Below, piece after piece: positions 1 to 8,868 of a stretch of 64,000 nucleotides of DNA. The stretch spans positions 62,001 to 126,000 of the forward strand of contig NZ_LWEH01000159.1 of the NCBI RefSeq assembly GCF_001635455.1, read 5' to 3'. Source of the DNA: Vibrio sp. HI00D65. Its GTDB lineage: Bacteria; Pseudomonadota; Gammaproteobacteria; Enterobacterales; Vibrionaceae. Numbering within the stretch: the stretch's first letter is position 1; each line of letters starts with the position of its first letter. The notes under the pieces were generated by a model, which made no database searches, had not been told where the DNA came from, and was given only the letters and a program-made list of their open reading frames with translations. The translations under genes were made by a program, and so were the position numbers.

Positions 1-36
1 GCCAGCGAGAATAGAAGGTAAAAGAAACTCAAGCAT
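1..36 (-). CDS. znuB: ZnuB zinc ABC permease, N-terminal fragment
   Basis: Only the first 12 codons lie inside the window; the gene continues past the left edge. The start ATG shares one base with the znuC stop (TAATG), the usual sign of translational coupling. The visible peptide MLEFLLPSILAG is the typical start of the ZnuB membrane permease of the high-affinity zinc importer, which works with ZnuC and ZnuA. The call rests on this short match plus the position directly after znuC. Confidence 0.8.
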   Translation of the reverse strand, partial: MLEFLLPSILAG

Positions 37-818
37 TAGTGTTGATGTCCGTGTTTGTGGCTAGAACAGTCGTGTACATCTCCAGATACAGGTTGGCCTG
101 CTAAATCATGGTGATGGTGGTCATGTTGGTGATGGTAGAATGCCAAGCTTTCTTGCACCGCGGTACCGAAGAGGGCGATATAAGAAGGGTGATGTTTGAT
201 ATCAGCAGGCGCACCTGAACAGCAGATATGGTGGTGTAGACAGATCACGTCATCTGTTTTTGCCATCACCAAATGTAAGTCATGTGACACCATAAATACA
301 GCGCAACCAAATCGATGACGAATAGAGTCAATCAGTTCGTAGAGATCAATTTGACCTTGTACATCAACGCCTTGTGCAGGTTCATCAAGAACCAATAGGT
401 CGGGTCTTCTCAAGAGAGACCGAGCAATCAGTACGCGTTGGTTTTCACCACCTGATAGCTGATGCATGTTGCTTTTCATCAGGTGTTCAGCACCGACGAG
501 TTTTAGCGCTTCTAAGATCTCTTGTTTACTGAATTTACCGGTGAGCTTAAGGAAACGCTCTACATTGAGAGGTAGAGAATCATTCAGCTTTAGCTTTTGA
601 GGAACATAACCAATTTTTAGTTTTTTTGATTTGGTAATCTTTCCGGAGTATTTGTGCTGGAGCCCAAGTAGTACTTTTACTAGGGTTGATTTACCTGCAC
701 CGTTTGGCCCAATTAGGGTAGTGATTCTGCCACGCTCTAAATTTAGAGAGATATTGTCTAAGACTTTTCGACCGTCAAACTCGACGCTCACAGAATCTAG
801 TTGGATTAAGTTATCCAT
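36..818 (-). CDS. znuC: ZnuC, zinc ABC transporter ATP-binding protein
   Basis: The ATPase subunit that drives zinc import with ZnuB (membrane) and ZnuA (periplasm). The 260-aa protein has Walker A GPNGAGKST at about residues 37-45, the ABC signature LSGGENQR near 122-129 and Walker B LLVLDEPAQGVD near 140-151. The C-terminus is very rich in histidine (HHQHDHHHHD and a final KHGHQH), as in many proteobacterial ZnuC proteins, and may bind or sense zinc. It is transcribed away from znuA and overlaps znuB by one base. A Zur-like operator lies in the shared upstream gap, so repression by Zur under zinc-replete conditions is the expected control. Confidence 0.95.
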   Translation of the reverse strand: MDNLIQLDSVSVEFDGRKVLDNISLNLERGRITTLIGPNGAGKSTLVKVLLGLQHKYSGKITKSKKLKIGYVPQKLKLNDSLPLNVERFLKLTGKFSKQEILEALKLVGAEHLMKSNMHQLSGGENQRVLIARSLLRRPDLLVLDEPAQGVDVQGQIDLYELIDSIRHRFGCAVFMVSHDLHLVMAKTDDVICLHHHICCSGAPADIKHHPSYIALFGTAVQESLAFYHHQHDHHHHDLAGQPVSGDVHDCSSHKHGHQH

Positions 819-842
819 GAATAGAACTCATTTGCAATTCAC

Positions 843-864
843 TATTGTTATAATGTAACATTTA
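843..864. promoter_or_regulatory. Zur box between znuC and znuA
   Basis: The core TGTTATAATGTAACA, extended by AT-rich flanks to TTT, is a near-perfect dyad. It closely resembles the enterobacterial Zur operator (dyad of TGTTATA/TATAACA type). It lies 25-46 bp upstream of znuC and about 38-59 bp upstream of znuA, so one dimer pair could repress both divergent promoters. Inferred from sequence only. Confidence 0.8.
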
Positions 865-901
865 CCTCAAGCCTAAGCTACTTTTCTATTATCGAGGAAT
901 T

Positions 902-1792
902 ATGTCACGTTCATCTTATATACTTGCTACTTTGCTTTTAGCGCCAAGTGTTGCAAGTGCCAATACTATTCTAACAAGCTTCAAACCAATTCAAATGATT
1001 GTGACAGAATTAACGCACGGCGTTAGTGAACCGGATGTGTTGATGAACAGCAATGCTTCGCCGCACGATTATGCGCTTAAACCGTCTGATGTCAAAAAAG
1101 TTCACGGTGCAGACATGGTTGTCTGGTTTGGTCCTGATTTAGAAGCGTTTCTGACTAAGGTGATTGAATCGAATGATAACGTTATCGAAATCGGAAAAAT
1201 CCCTGGTATCAACTTACGAGAGTTCGGCCACGATGAGCATGATCACGATGCACATGAGGGTCACCACCACGGCAGCCACGACCCACATTTTTGGTTGGGG
1301 ATCGATCAGGTTGCAGTTGCTGCGAAATATATTTCAGACAAGCTAATTGAAACTGACCCAGATAACGCAATGGCGTATCAAGAGAATCTAGACTCATTCT
1401 TGATTGCATTGGAAGAGAAAAAACAGTCGATTCGTGAGCAATTGGCGCCAGTAAAAGACAAAGGTTACTACGTTTTCCATGAGGCATATGGTTATTACGA
1501 GGAAGAATTTGGCTTGAATAACTTAGGTCATTTCACTGTAAGTCCAGAGCGTAAACCGGGTGCAAAAAGCTTGATTGCGATTAAGAAAACGATAGTACGT
1601 GAAAACGTTCAATGTGTGTTTTCTGAGCCTCAATTTACACCTGCAGTAATTGAATCAGTAACTCGTGGAAGTAATGCGAAACAAGGTCAATTGGACCCAA
1701 TTGGCTCTACAGTTGAAGTGAAGAGCGGAAGTTATTTCGATTTCCTTCAGCAACTTACCGATAGTTACACAAGTTGCCTAAACGCAAAATAA
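902..1792 (+). CDS. znuA: ZnuA, periplasmic zinc-binding protein
   Basis: Substrate-binding protein of the ZnuABC importer, cluster A-I family. The 296-aa precursor starts with a signal peptide (about residues 1-20, ending ASA). It contains the family's charged His-rich loop at about 105-130 (EHDHDAHEGHHHGSHD) and metal-ligand histidines in contexts such as NASPHDY and FHEAYGY. The start ATG follows a GAGGAAT ribosome site. It is divergent from znuCB across a Zur box and ends at a hairpin terminator, so it is a single-gene transcript. Confidence 0.95.
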   Translation: MSRSSYILATLLLAPSVASANTILTSFKPIQMIVTELTHGVSEPDVLMNSNASPHDYALKPSDVKKVHGADMVVWFGPDLEAFLTKVIESNDNVIEIGKIPGINLREFGHDEHDHDAHEGHHHGSHDPHFWLGIDQVAVAAKYISDKLIETDPDNAMAYQENLDSFLIALEEKKQSIREQLAPVKDKGYYVFHEAYGYYEEEFGLNNLGHFTVSPERKPGAKSLIAIKKTIVRENVQCVFSEPQFTPAVIESVTRGSNAKQGQLDPIGSTVEVKSGSYFDFLQQLTDSYTSCLNAK

Positions 1793-1841
1793 TTTATAGG
1801 AAGTATCTTTTACTTCACTTTGCTCTAGATATTTTATGAAT

Positions 1842-1866
1842 AATGCCGCTTTTTGCGGCATTTTCG
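1842..1866 (+). terminator. Terminator after znuA
   Basis: An 8-bp perfect stem, AATGCCGC/GCGGCATT, with a T5 loop is followed by a short T run. It lies 50 bp after the znuA stop. Confidence 0.85.
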
Positions 1867-2038
1867 TGACCGCTAAGATAAAACCTCTCAACAAACAGCA
1901 AACCTTCTTTCTCCTTGGTTAATTTCCGCTAAAATGGAAAGATAATAATAAGCACAAAAAAACTCAGTTTCTGGTTTAGCAATGACAAGACATTGTGACG
2001 ACCGGACTTTATACGCTGTTGCTGTTCAGGATTAGAAG

Positions 2039-5000
2039 TTGTATCGAATTGTATTTCGGATGTTCATGTTAATGAGCATTTCATTTAGCGCTCTTGCGTT
2101 AAATACATCACCGTCTGTTTTTTATCCTTTGCCTGTTCAAGCGCAAGGGAATTTTCTCGCGGCTAAAAATCTCTATCTAGGCGCCGGTGGTGGGCTTTGG
2201 ATCCATGATGTGCATGGGAAAGTCCTGCTCTATGATGGGCGATCGCTAATGCCACGAAAAGGCAGTCTGCTACAGTTCTCATCGGAACGCGTTGCTTTTC
2301 TTAACGATGAGTTTTGGACGTTCTTCGATAATGAGGTGTATCGACATACTCCAGGGATAGGTAACGAGTTAGCCTTTAGTTTGAGCCCTGGTGCAGAGAT
2401 CACGAATATTGGTGCATCGGCTGACTATATCTGGGTGACAGACGGCAACAACTTCTACACCTACAACACCCAGTCATTGGAATTTAATACTTACTCGCTC
2501 CTCAAGCTATATCGATACAACAACAGCAGCGACATTACGATCAATGATGCGGAGTGGGTGCTATCCAAATGGGTACTGGCAACCAGCTCGGGTGCCTACC
2601 TTTCTGAAAATCAAGAATTTACCCATGTGGCCGCATCAGATAAACACTATATCGAGACGCTCTACTTTTCAAAGGCAAGACGCGAATTACTGATTGGTAC
2701 ATTAAATGGTATGGTGATTGTCGATTTGGCAAATTCAGAGAAAGAGACCAAAATCAGTGGTTCGCATGTTCTTTCTCTTGCTGAAACAACAGATCAATAT
2801 TGGATTGGCACTGAGCATGGCCTGATTAGCTATAACTTTATTACTGGAGAAACCATCCGTTTTGAACAGGCCTCTAACCAAGACTTTTCATTACCGGGCG
2901 AGAAGATTTATTCATTAATTAACGACCATACTGGTGGTATGTGGGTCGCGACCAACAACGGTATTCGATATTTCTCTTTGTTCAGCAAGACATTTTCGAG
3001 AACGCCACTCACCGGAATGGGCATGCATTTTAGCAGCATGGTGATCAATAAAGTCGAGCCAATCAGCGACCAATTATCTTGGGTGGCTTCTTCGGTGGGG
3101 CTTTATCTCGTTGATTCTGAAACTGAAGAGCGACCTAATCGTGTATACCCTAAACCGGTCCGGGATTTTCAGGTTTTTGGTTCATCTATTTGGTTAGCGA
3201 CTGAAGAGGGTATCGTTAGCCTCAACACCGAGACATTAGAGCGCGAAGCTCCGAGTCTACCAAGAGCTATTGAAGGTGTTCATATTGAGAACTTAGTGCT
3301 TCAAGGTGATAACACACTTTGGATGTCTTCAGGGCAGAGTCTCTACTCCTTATCGATAGATACTATGGCGCTGACAAGCTATGGAATGGATTGGCTCGTG
3401 GACAAATTTCTGCCCGCAAAAATCACCGACCTCAATATTGGCCTGCAAAACAGTGTTTATATAGGTACAGACCATGGCTTTTATTCGTTTGTTAATAAGC
3501 GAATCAGCTTTAGTCGTTCCAGTGAGCGATTTGGCAAGGTCGTTGATATAGAAAAAGCCAACGATGGTTCTCAGTGGTTTGCTAGCAGCTATGGTGTCTA
3601 TCGGATCCCTTACGATCGTCCAGTCATTGAAGAGATTCCCCTTGTTGAAGAGAACATTAGTCCTAGCTGTTTAATCAGCGATGAAAATGGCGTTTGGTTA
3701 GGCTCTTCAAAAGGGCTTAGCTATTACGGGCTAGACGGACAGCTTCATAAACATATCGGTTCACCTTTTGGTTTGATCGCCAATGAACTCGTGGCTGGTG
3801 CATGTGAGCTCTTCTACAGTGAACAGAACCAATCTTCAAGGCTAGTATTGGGTTCTAAATATGGGGTGGTGAGCGCGTTAGCGAATGAGTTATTGGTGTC
3901 GACTACGCCTCATAGCCGTGCCTTGCTGAGCAAAATAAGTGTCAATCAAAAGACCGTGTCTCTTGGCGGCAAGGCTGCATATCTAGCCGAGATACCTTAT
4001 GGATCCTCGATTGGGTTCAAGCTCGGTATTTTACCTGCTACGTTTGTACCTGCGATGGAGTATAGGCTCAATGGTGATGAATCTTGGAGTGAGTTTGAAG
4101 GGGGCTTGTTAACCCTCGATCACTTGCTGCCCGGCGATTACACACTTGAGGTTAAGCCTGTTGAGGACTCTCACTACCGTTTTGTGTCCACCAATCAAAG
4201 TTTCTCAATAGCCGAACCTTGGTACCTCAGTAACTGGGCTGCAGCAAGTTCTCTGATCTTACTTATTTGTGTCGTCACTATCTTAGTTTTTTGGCGTTCG
4301 CGTTATGTCACCTTTGCCAACCGACAACTAAAGGCGCAAGTTGCTTTAAAAACCGATCAGTTGCGACACCAAAGCCGGATATTGCTGACGACTAATCAGC
4401 AGCTTAAGAAGCAGTTATCGGTTAAGAATGCGCTCGTGTCTCATACCGCCGATGAACTGTCCTCAGAGGTCAACCAAGTTGCAGCTATGCTCCCTAATTG
4501 GAATGATGAACAATGTAAATCACCGATTCTTGCGTTAAAGAATGGTTTGGCACAATTGAGTAATAGCCGGCAGGATGGTGGCGCGGTTGGTTACGATATG
4601 ATCTTAATCTTGGAGTCGGTTATTAAGGCGTGGCAAGAAGAATTAGCTAAAGCGGGTATTGAGCTAGAGATAAAAGTAGAGACGAAACACAGACATGTAT
4701 CTTTACTGTATTTTAATCTCGATATTATCTTCAATAGCCTGATCGTGAGCATTATCAAGCGTAACTTTAAGTCGCAGAGCATGATGGTTACGGTTGAAGA
4801 GCTAAAAGAGCACCTAGTCGTGACGATTTTAGACCATGGTATGCCTTTCCCTAAACTAACCTCTAGCATTAGTGATAATAGTGGAAAGTCGACCGACTTA
4901 AATATAGAAAAGTTACCATTGCTGGTGAATCAGAGTGGTGGAGAGCTCAATGTTTTTGTGTCGGAATCCCAGAATAAGGTACAGCTTACTTGGCCAATTG

Positions 5001-5422
5001 ACTATCAGGTATTAGATAATCTCGAAACCAATATAATAGAGCAGATTGAGACTATCAAGCTCGCTAATGCCTCACCTGAACAGTTAAAGCTCAGTGTAGA
5101 GCAAGAGTGGAAAAATAGAGTGACTCAGCTTGTTAGTGAGTACTACGCTGATGCTGAATTTGGTACTGCGACTGCTGCTAAGTATCTATTCATGTCAGAG
5201 AGAAGCTTACAAAGGCGATTTAAGATGGCTTATGACAAGACCTTTAAAGAGCACCTGAATGAAGTTCGCTTGGAGCATGCGTGTGAGCGGTTACTTGCCG
5301 GAGAGAAGATATCAGACGTTGCTTTTGACTCTGGCTTTAATGATCCGTCTTATTTCAGCCAAAGGTTCAAACATCACTTTGGGATGTCTCCATCTAAGTT
5401 TGCTGAAAACAGTGAAGACTAG
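2039..5422 (+). CDS. tfoS: TfoS, membrane-bound AraC-type regulator of competence (chitin response)
   Basis: In V. cholerae TfoS senses chitin oligosaccharides in the periplasm and activates the sRNA gene tfoR, switching on natural competence through TfoX. This 1127-aa protein has the same plan: a signal peptide (about 1-21), a long periplasmic beta-propeller of Reg_prop-like repeats (about 30-640, with recurring W-A/G-T/S-GL motifs), a Y_Y_Y-like domain (about 660-720), one transmembrane segment (about 731-752), a cytoplasmic linker resembling a degenerate kinase-type region without intact ATP-binding motifs, and a C-terminal AraC helix-turn-helix (about 1025-1125, with SERSLQRRF and GFNDPSYFSQRF). 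The start TTG follows CAGGA by 7 bases; ATG at 2060 is an alternative. Its position between znuA and feoA, next to a tfoR-like gene, supports the name. Confidence 0.88.
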   Translation: MYRIVFRMFMLMSISFSALALNTSPSVFYPLPVQAQGNFLAAKNLYLGAGGGLWIHDVHGKVLLYDGRSLMPRKGSLLQFSSERVAFLNDEFWTFFDNEVYRHTPGIGNELAFSLSPGAEITNIGASADYIWVTDGNNFYTYNTQSLEFNTYSLLKLYRYNNSSDITINDAEWVLSKWVLATSSGAYLSENQEFTHVAASDKHYIETLYFSKARRELLIGTLNGMVIVDLANSEKETKISGSHVLSLAETTDQYWIGTEHGLISYNFITGETIRFEQASNQDFSLPGEKIYSLINDHTGGMWVATNNGIRYFSLFSKTFSRTPLTGMGMHFSSMVINKVEPISDQLSWVASSVGLYLVDSETEERPNRVYPKPVRDFQVFGSSIWLATEEGIVSLNTETLEREAPSLPRAIEGVHIENLVLQGDNTLWMSSGQSLYSLSIDTMALTSYGMDWLVDKFLPAKITDLNIGLQNSVYIGTDHGFYSFVNKRISFSRSSERFGKVVDIEKANDGSQWFASSYGVYRIPYDRPVIEEIPLVEENISPSCLISDENGVWLGSSKGLSYYGLDGQLHKHIGSPFGLIANELVAGACELFYSEQNQSSRLVLGSKYGVVSALANELLVSTTPHSRALLSKISVNQKTVSLGGKAAYLAEIPYGSSIGFKLGILPATFVPAMEYRLNGDESWSEFEGGLLTLDHLLPGDYTLEVKPVEDSHYRFVSTNQSFSIAEPWYLSNWAAASSLILLICVVTILVFWRSRYVTFANRQLKAQVALKTDQLRHQSRILLTTNQQLKKQLSVKNALVSHTADELSSEVNQVAAMLPNWNDEQCKSPILALKNGLAQLSNSRQDGGAVGYDMILILESVIKAWQEELAKAGIELEIKVETKHRHVSLLYFNLDIIFNSLIVSIIKRNFKSQSMMVTVEELKEHLVVTILDHGMPFPKLTSSISDNSGKSTDLNIEKLPLLVNQSGGELNVFVSESQNKVQLTWPIDYQVLDNLETNIIEQIETIKLANASPEQLKLSVEQEWKNRVTQLVSEYYADAEFGTATAAKYLFMSERSLQRRFKMAYDKTFKEHLNEVRLEHACERLLAGEKISDVAFDSGFNDPSYFSQRFKHHFGMSPSKFAENSED

Positions 5423-5474
5423 AGCGAACAATTTGCACCAGCCAGTCTTACGCTAACGACAGATAGTTTTATTG

Positions 5475-5506
5475 AAGCCTCGACATTCGTGTTGGGGCTT
5501 TTTTAT
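5475..5506 (+). terminator. Terminator after tfoS
   Basis: The imperfect stem AAGCCTCGACA/TGTTGGGGCTT closes on a TTCG tetraloop and is followed by TTTTT. It lies about 50 bp after the tfoS stop. Confidence 0.85.
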
Positions 5507-5511
5507 TCTTT

Positions 5512-5590
<79 letters not shown>

Positions 5591-5645
5591 ATTGGGGTAT
5601 TTGCGATTGAGTTGTTTGAGTATGGTTTTGTTCGGGGAGATAAGA

Positions 5646-5740
5646 AAAAAAATATCGTGGTATAGCCGGGGGGACTATACCACGGGTGCCAATGACACCT
5701 TCGCTTGCTGCCTGAGTGATATGGTAAGCCACATCACCTC
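5646..5740 (-). ncRNA. tfoR: TfoR-like sRNA, activator of tfoX translation
   Basis: TfoR in V. cholerae is an approximately 100-nt Hfq-dependent sRNA, encoded between tfoS and feoABC, that opens the tfoX leader for translation. Here the minus strand has a TATAAT -10 box at 5750-5745. About 5 nt on comes a predicted RNA of about 95 nt ending in a perfect 10-bp hairpin (CGTGGTATAG/CTATACCACG, 5656-5684) followed after GATA-type bases by eight Ts: a clean Rho-independent terminator. Size, location and orientation fit TfoR. The exact 5' end is inferred. No long reading frame explains this stretch. Confidence 0.78.
5656..5684 (-). terminator. Terminator of tfoR
   Basis: A perfect 10-bp inverted repeat with a 9-base C-rich loop is followed on the minus strand by a run of eight Ts (5652-5645). 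It faces away from the tfoS terminator, with the tandem repeat between the two. Confidence 0.88.
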
Positions 5741-5744
5741 TGGA

Positions 5745-5773
5745 ATTATATTAAAGAGAAGGAGTTTCTCTTC
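5745..5773 (-). promoter_or_regulatory. tfoR promoter with palindrome, candidate TfoS site
   Basis: The minus strand has a consensus TATAAT at 5750-5745, but the position 17 bp upstream (GAAGAG) is a poor -35, as expected for an activator-dependent promoter. A perfect 7-bp inverted repeat, AAGAGAA-GGAGT-TTCTCTT (5754-5772), covers that -35 position and is a good candidate for TfoS binding. The promoter is seen in the sequence; the TfoS assignment is inference. Confidence 0.6.
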
Positions 5774-6079
5774 GATGGAGTAACTATACGATTAGTGACT
5801 TATTTTACTTATAAAATTAACGACAGAAGGCTATGAGAAAAGCGACATTTTAATAAGTTATTGATATTTAATGACTTGATGCGTTTTTAATTGTGGTGTA
5901 CTAGTTAAGTAGTTCTCACTAGTTGTTGAAAGTGACGGTTTTGACGTAAATATTTTTAACGAAACTTACGAGGGTATATTTTCGAAAACATTGATTTCAC
6001 GCAATAGAGCTGTGGTCATCTATGTGTATCATGCCGCTAATAACAATCTTTCTCATTATCAATCACGAATTGGGTATTT
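5774..6079. other. Gap between tfoR and feoA
   Basis: About 300 bp of AT-rich sequence without a convincing gene. It holds the upstream sides of the divergent tfoR and feo promoters, and a Fur-like site near its right end. I see no other repeat or RNA structure in it. Confidence 0.7.
6042..6060. promoter_or_regulatory. Candidate Fur box upstream of feoA
   Basis: AACAATCTTTCTCATTATC matches the classical 19-bp Fur consensus at 13 positions, with one strong half-site (TCATTATC). It ends 19 bp before the feoA start, a suitable place for repression of ferrous iron uptake by Fe-Fur. Confidence 0.6.
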
Positions 6080-6301
6080 ATGAAACTCTCACAACTAGAT
6101 CAAGGAAAAGCGGCTTCTATAGTTGCCTTAACCGGCTTAACACCAGAAGTTAGAAAAAAGCTAATGGTCATGGGTATGTTGCCAAACACTGAAGTTACAC
6201 TAATCCGTCGCGCGCCGATGGGGGATCCGCTTCAAGTAGAGGTGAGAGGGGTCTCTATCGCCATTCGTGAAAGCATCGCAGAACAAATCGAGGTTATCTA
6301 A
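6080..6301 (+). CDS. feoA: FeoA, ferrous iron transport accessory protein
   Basis: Small cytoplasmic SH3-like protein (73 aa) that supports FeoB-mediated Fe(II) uptake. Features typical of FeoA are the start MKLSQL, the GMLPNTEVTLIRRAPMGDP core (about residues 33-51) and the end of the fold GVSIAIRESIAEQIEV. It is the first gene of feoABC and abuts feoB with no gap. A Fur-like site lies just upstream. Confidence 0.95.
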   Translation: MKLSQLDQGKAASIVALTGLTPEVRKKLMVMGMLPNTEVTLIRRAPMGDPLQVEVRGVSIAIRESIAEQIEVI

Positions 6302-8575
6302 ATGGATTATCAAGTTCTTACCGTTGGTAACCCGAATAGTGGTAAAACAACGTTATTCAATGCACTAACCGGTGCGAAGCAGCATGTTGGTAACTGGGTA
6401 GGCGTAACCGTTGAGAAGAAAACGGGTGTCTATTCACATGCGGGTGACCAATTTCAGCTAACTGACTTGCCTGGTATTTACGCACTAGATAGTGGTAATG
6501 ATGCGAATAGTATTGATGAGTCTATCGCGTCGCGAGCTGTTCTGACTCACCCTGTTGACGTGATCATTAATGTTGTTGATGCAAGCTGCTTAGAACGAAG
6601 CTTATACATGACATTGCAATTGCGAGAGTTGGGTCGCCCGATGATCGTTGTATTGAACAAAATGGATGTATTAAAGCGTGAGCGTCAGGTGATTAATCTG
6701 AAAGCGCTAGAGAAAGAGCTAGGTTGCCCGGTTCTTAGCTTGTCTGCGAACGATAAAGGCCAAGTGGCTCGTTTCAAAGAACGCCTGCATAAGCTTCTTG
6801 TGCAAGGTGTTAGCCTTGATCCTATCTCTATTAACTATGACGAAGCATTAGAAGCACTTATTCCTTCTGTTGAATCACACTTTGATGATGCTGATGTTTC
6901 TCGCCGCGCGCTTGCGATTCGAGCTCTAGAAAATGATTACCTGGTACTAAACGGATTAGCTCCGCAAACACGTACTCAAATTGACAATGTGCGTCTTGGC
7001 GCTGAGTTTGATATCGACCTAGCGGTAGCAGATGCGAAGTTCACCTTCCTACATGACCTGTGTAAGCGTGTTCGCCGCAGTGAAGGCAAACTAAGCCGTA
7101 ACTTCACAGAGAAAGCCGACCAATTCATTCTGAACAAATGGGTTGGTATTCCTTTTTTCTTTGTCATCATGTATCTGATGTTCATGTTTTCTATCAATAT
7201 AGGTAGTGCGTTCATCGACTTTTTTGATATTGGTGTCGGTGCAATATTGGTTGATGGTGGACATCATTTATTAGACGAACACTTACCGGTTTGGTTGGTC
7301 ACTATTCTTGCAGATGGTATCGGTGGTGGTATTCAAACTGTAGCGACCTTTATTCCGGTTATCGCGGCGCTTTACTTGTTCTTAGCAGTACTGGAAAGTT
7401 CTGGCTACATGGCGCGTGCTGCGTTTGTACTTGATAAAGTGATGCAGAAGATTGGTCTTCCGGGTAAGGCGTTTGTACCGTTAGTTCTTGGCTTTGGCTG
7501 TAACGTGCCAGCAATTATGGCAACTCGTACACTTGACCAAGAGCGTGAGCGTAGGCTAGCTGCCTCTATGGCACCATTTATGTCATGTGGTGCCCGTCTA
7601 CCAGTATACGCACTGTTTGCTGCGGCGTTCTTTCCTGGTGCTGGGCAAAACGTGGTATTTGCTCTGTATATAATGGGTATTCTTGCTTCTGTATTTACCG
7701 GTTTGTTCCTTAAAAACACTATCTACCCAGGTAGCAGCGACAGCTTAGTAATGGAAATACCAGACTACGAGCTGCCAACTTTACAAAACGTGATGCTGAA
7801 AACGTGGCAGAAACTTAAGCGCTTCGTGCTTGGTGCAGGTAAAACGATTGTGGTTGTGGTTGCCATCTTAAGTTTCTTTAACTCTCTGGGTATGGACGGC
7901 AGTTTCGGTAACGAAGACAGCGAAAACTCCGTACTTTCAAAGGCAGCGCAAGTTGTGACTCCTGTATTCAAACCAATTGGGATTACAGAGGAAAACTGGC
8001 CAGCAACGGTAGGTATCATTACTGGTATCTTCGCAAAAGAGGCGGTAGTAGGTACGCTGAACAGTCTTTACACAACGCCTTCTGATGAAGAAGCTGCGGA
8101 GTTTGACCTAGCGACGAGCTTAGAAGAAGCGGTGATGACGATCCCTGAGAATTTAGCCGATTTGAGCTACTCAGATCCCCTAGGTATTGAGGTTGGTGAC
8201 TTAAGTGATTCCGGTGCCGCTGCCGAAGAACAAGAGGTTGACTCGTCTATCTTTGGTAACCTGAAAGACAAATTTGTTTCTGGTCACGCTGCGTTTGCTT
8301 ACTTAATCCTTATCTTGCTTTACACACCTTGTGTGGCTGCAATGGGTGCCTACGTTCGTGAATTTGGTCAAATGTTTGCACGCTTTATTGCAGTTTGGAC
8401 AATGGCGCTTGGCTACTTTGGTGCAACTTTCTACTACCAAGCGGCAAACTTTGCAGCACACCCTGTGACTAGTGCTGTGTGGATGGTCGCGATTGCTGGT
8501 GGCTTTGTGATTACCTACCGTGTATTTAAGAAAGTTGGCAGCAAGCAAAAAGCATTAGAGGTGCAAGTCGTATGA
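6302..8575 (+). CDS. feoB: FeoB, Fe(II) transporter with G-protein domain
   Basis: Inner-membrane ferrous iron permease. The N-terminal GTPase-like domain shows G1 GNPNSGKTT (about residues 8-16), G3 DLPG (about 56-59) and G4 NKMD (about 120-123). The membrane half carries the Gate motifs with conserved cysteines (GFGCNVPAIMATRTL near 395-410 and SCGARLPVYALFAAAFF near 425-441). At 757 aa it is slightly shorter than E. coli FeoB. An acidic stretch rich in Glu and Asp (about 597-650) precedes the last membrane segments. It begins directly after feoA and overlaps feoC by ATGA. Confidence 0.97.
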   Translation: MDYQVLTVGNPNSGKTTLFNALTGAKQHVGNWVGVTVEKKTGVYSHAGDQFQLTDLPGIYALDSGNDANSIDESIASRAVLTHPVDVIINVVDASCLERSLYMTLQLRELGRPMIVVLNKMDVLKRERQVINLKALEKELGCPVLSLSANDKGQVARFKERLHKLLVQGVSLDPISINYDEALEALIPSVESHFDDADVSRRALAIRALENDYLVLNGLAPQTRTQIDNVRLGAEFDIDLAVADAKFTFLHDLCKRVRRSEGKLSRNFTEKADQFILNKWVGIPFFFVIMYLMFMFSINIGSAFIDFFDIGVGAILVDGGHHLLDEHLPVWLVTILADGIGGGIQTVATFIPVIAALYLFLAVLESSGYMARAAFVLDKVMQKIGLPGKAFVPLVLGFGCNVPAIMATRTLDQERERRLAASMAPFMSCGARLPVYALFAAAFFPGAGQNVVFALYIMGILASVFTGLFLKNTIYPGSSDSLVMEIPDYELPTLQNVMLKTWQKLKRFVLGAGKTIVVVVAILSFFNSLGMDGSFGNEDSENSVLSKAAQVVTPVFKPIGITEENWPATVGIITGIFAKEAVVGTLNSLYTTPSDEEAAEFDLATSLEEAVMTIPENLADLSYSDPLGIEVGDLSDSGAAAEEQEVDSSIFGNLKDKFVSGHAAFAYLILILLYTPCVAAMGAYVREFGQMFARFIAVWTMALGYFGATFYYQAANFAAHPVTSAVWMVAIAGGFVITYRVFKKVGSKQKALEVQVV

Positions 8576-8802
8576 TTTTAACTGAACTTCATCAGTATAT
8601 TGACAGCCAAGGTGTCGCAGCTCGTAAAGAGATTGCAGCGAAATTTGGTATGAGTGAGGACGGCGTGGATGCGATGTTGAGCGTGTGGGTCAAGAAAGGC
8701 AAAGTATCTCGCTTGGTCGACACCAACAAACATGGTCATACAACGCGTGTTCGCTACACCATAAGCAAGCAAGATGGTCTGTCGCTGAATGTGATGATGT
8801 AG
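8572..8802 (+). CDS. feoC: FeoC, small winged-helix Feo protein
   Basis: 76-aa winged-helix protein, third gene of feoABC; its start ATG overlaps the feoB stop. The fold is suggested by VAARKEIAAKFGMSEDGVDAM (helix-turn-helix) and a basic wing. Enterobacterial FeoC carries a four-cysteine Fe-S motif. This protein has no cysteine at all, as is known for vibrios, so an Fe-S sensor role is unlikely and a structural role in the Feo complex is more plausible. Confidence 0.9.
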   Translation: MILTELHQYIDSQGVAARKEIAAKFGMSEDGVDAMLSVWVKKGKVSRLVDTNKHGHTTRVRYTISKQDGLSLNVMM

Positions 8803-8820
8803 TTTGGTCAATATCTAATA

Positions 8821-8852
8821 AAAAACCGCAGCCTACGAGCTGCGGTTTTTTT
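8821..8852. terminator. Bidirectional terminator between feoC and the YqhA-like gene
   Basis: A perfect 12-bp stem, AAAAACCGCAGC/GCTGCGGTTTTT, with loop CTACGA. It has a T run on both strands, so it serves feoABC and the convergent gene at 8869-9396. Confidence 0.9.
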
Positions 8853-8868
8853 GTTTTTGTTTCTCGAC

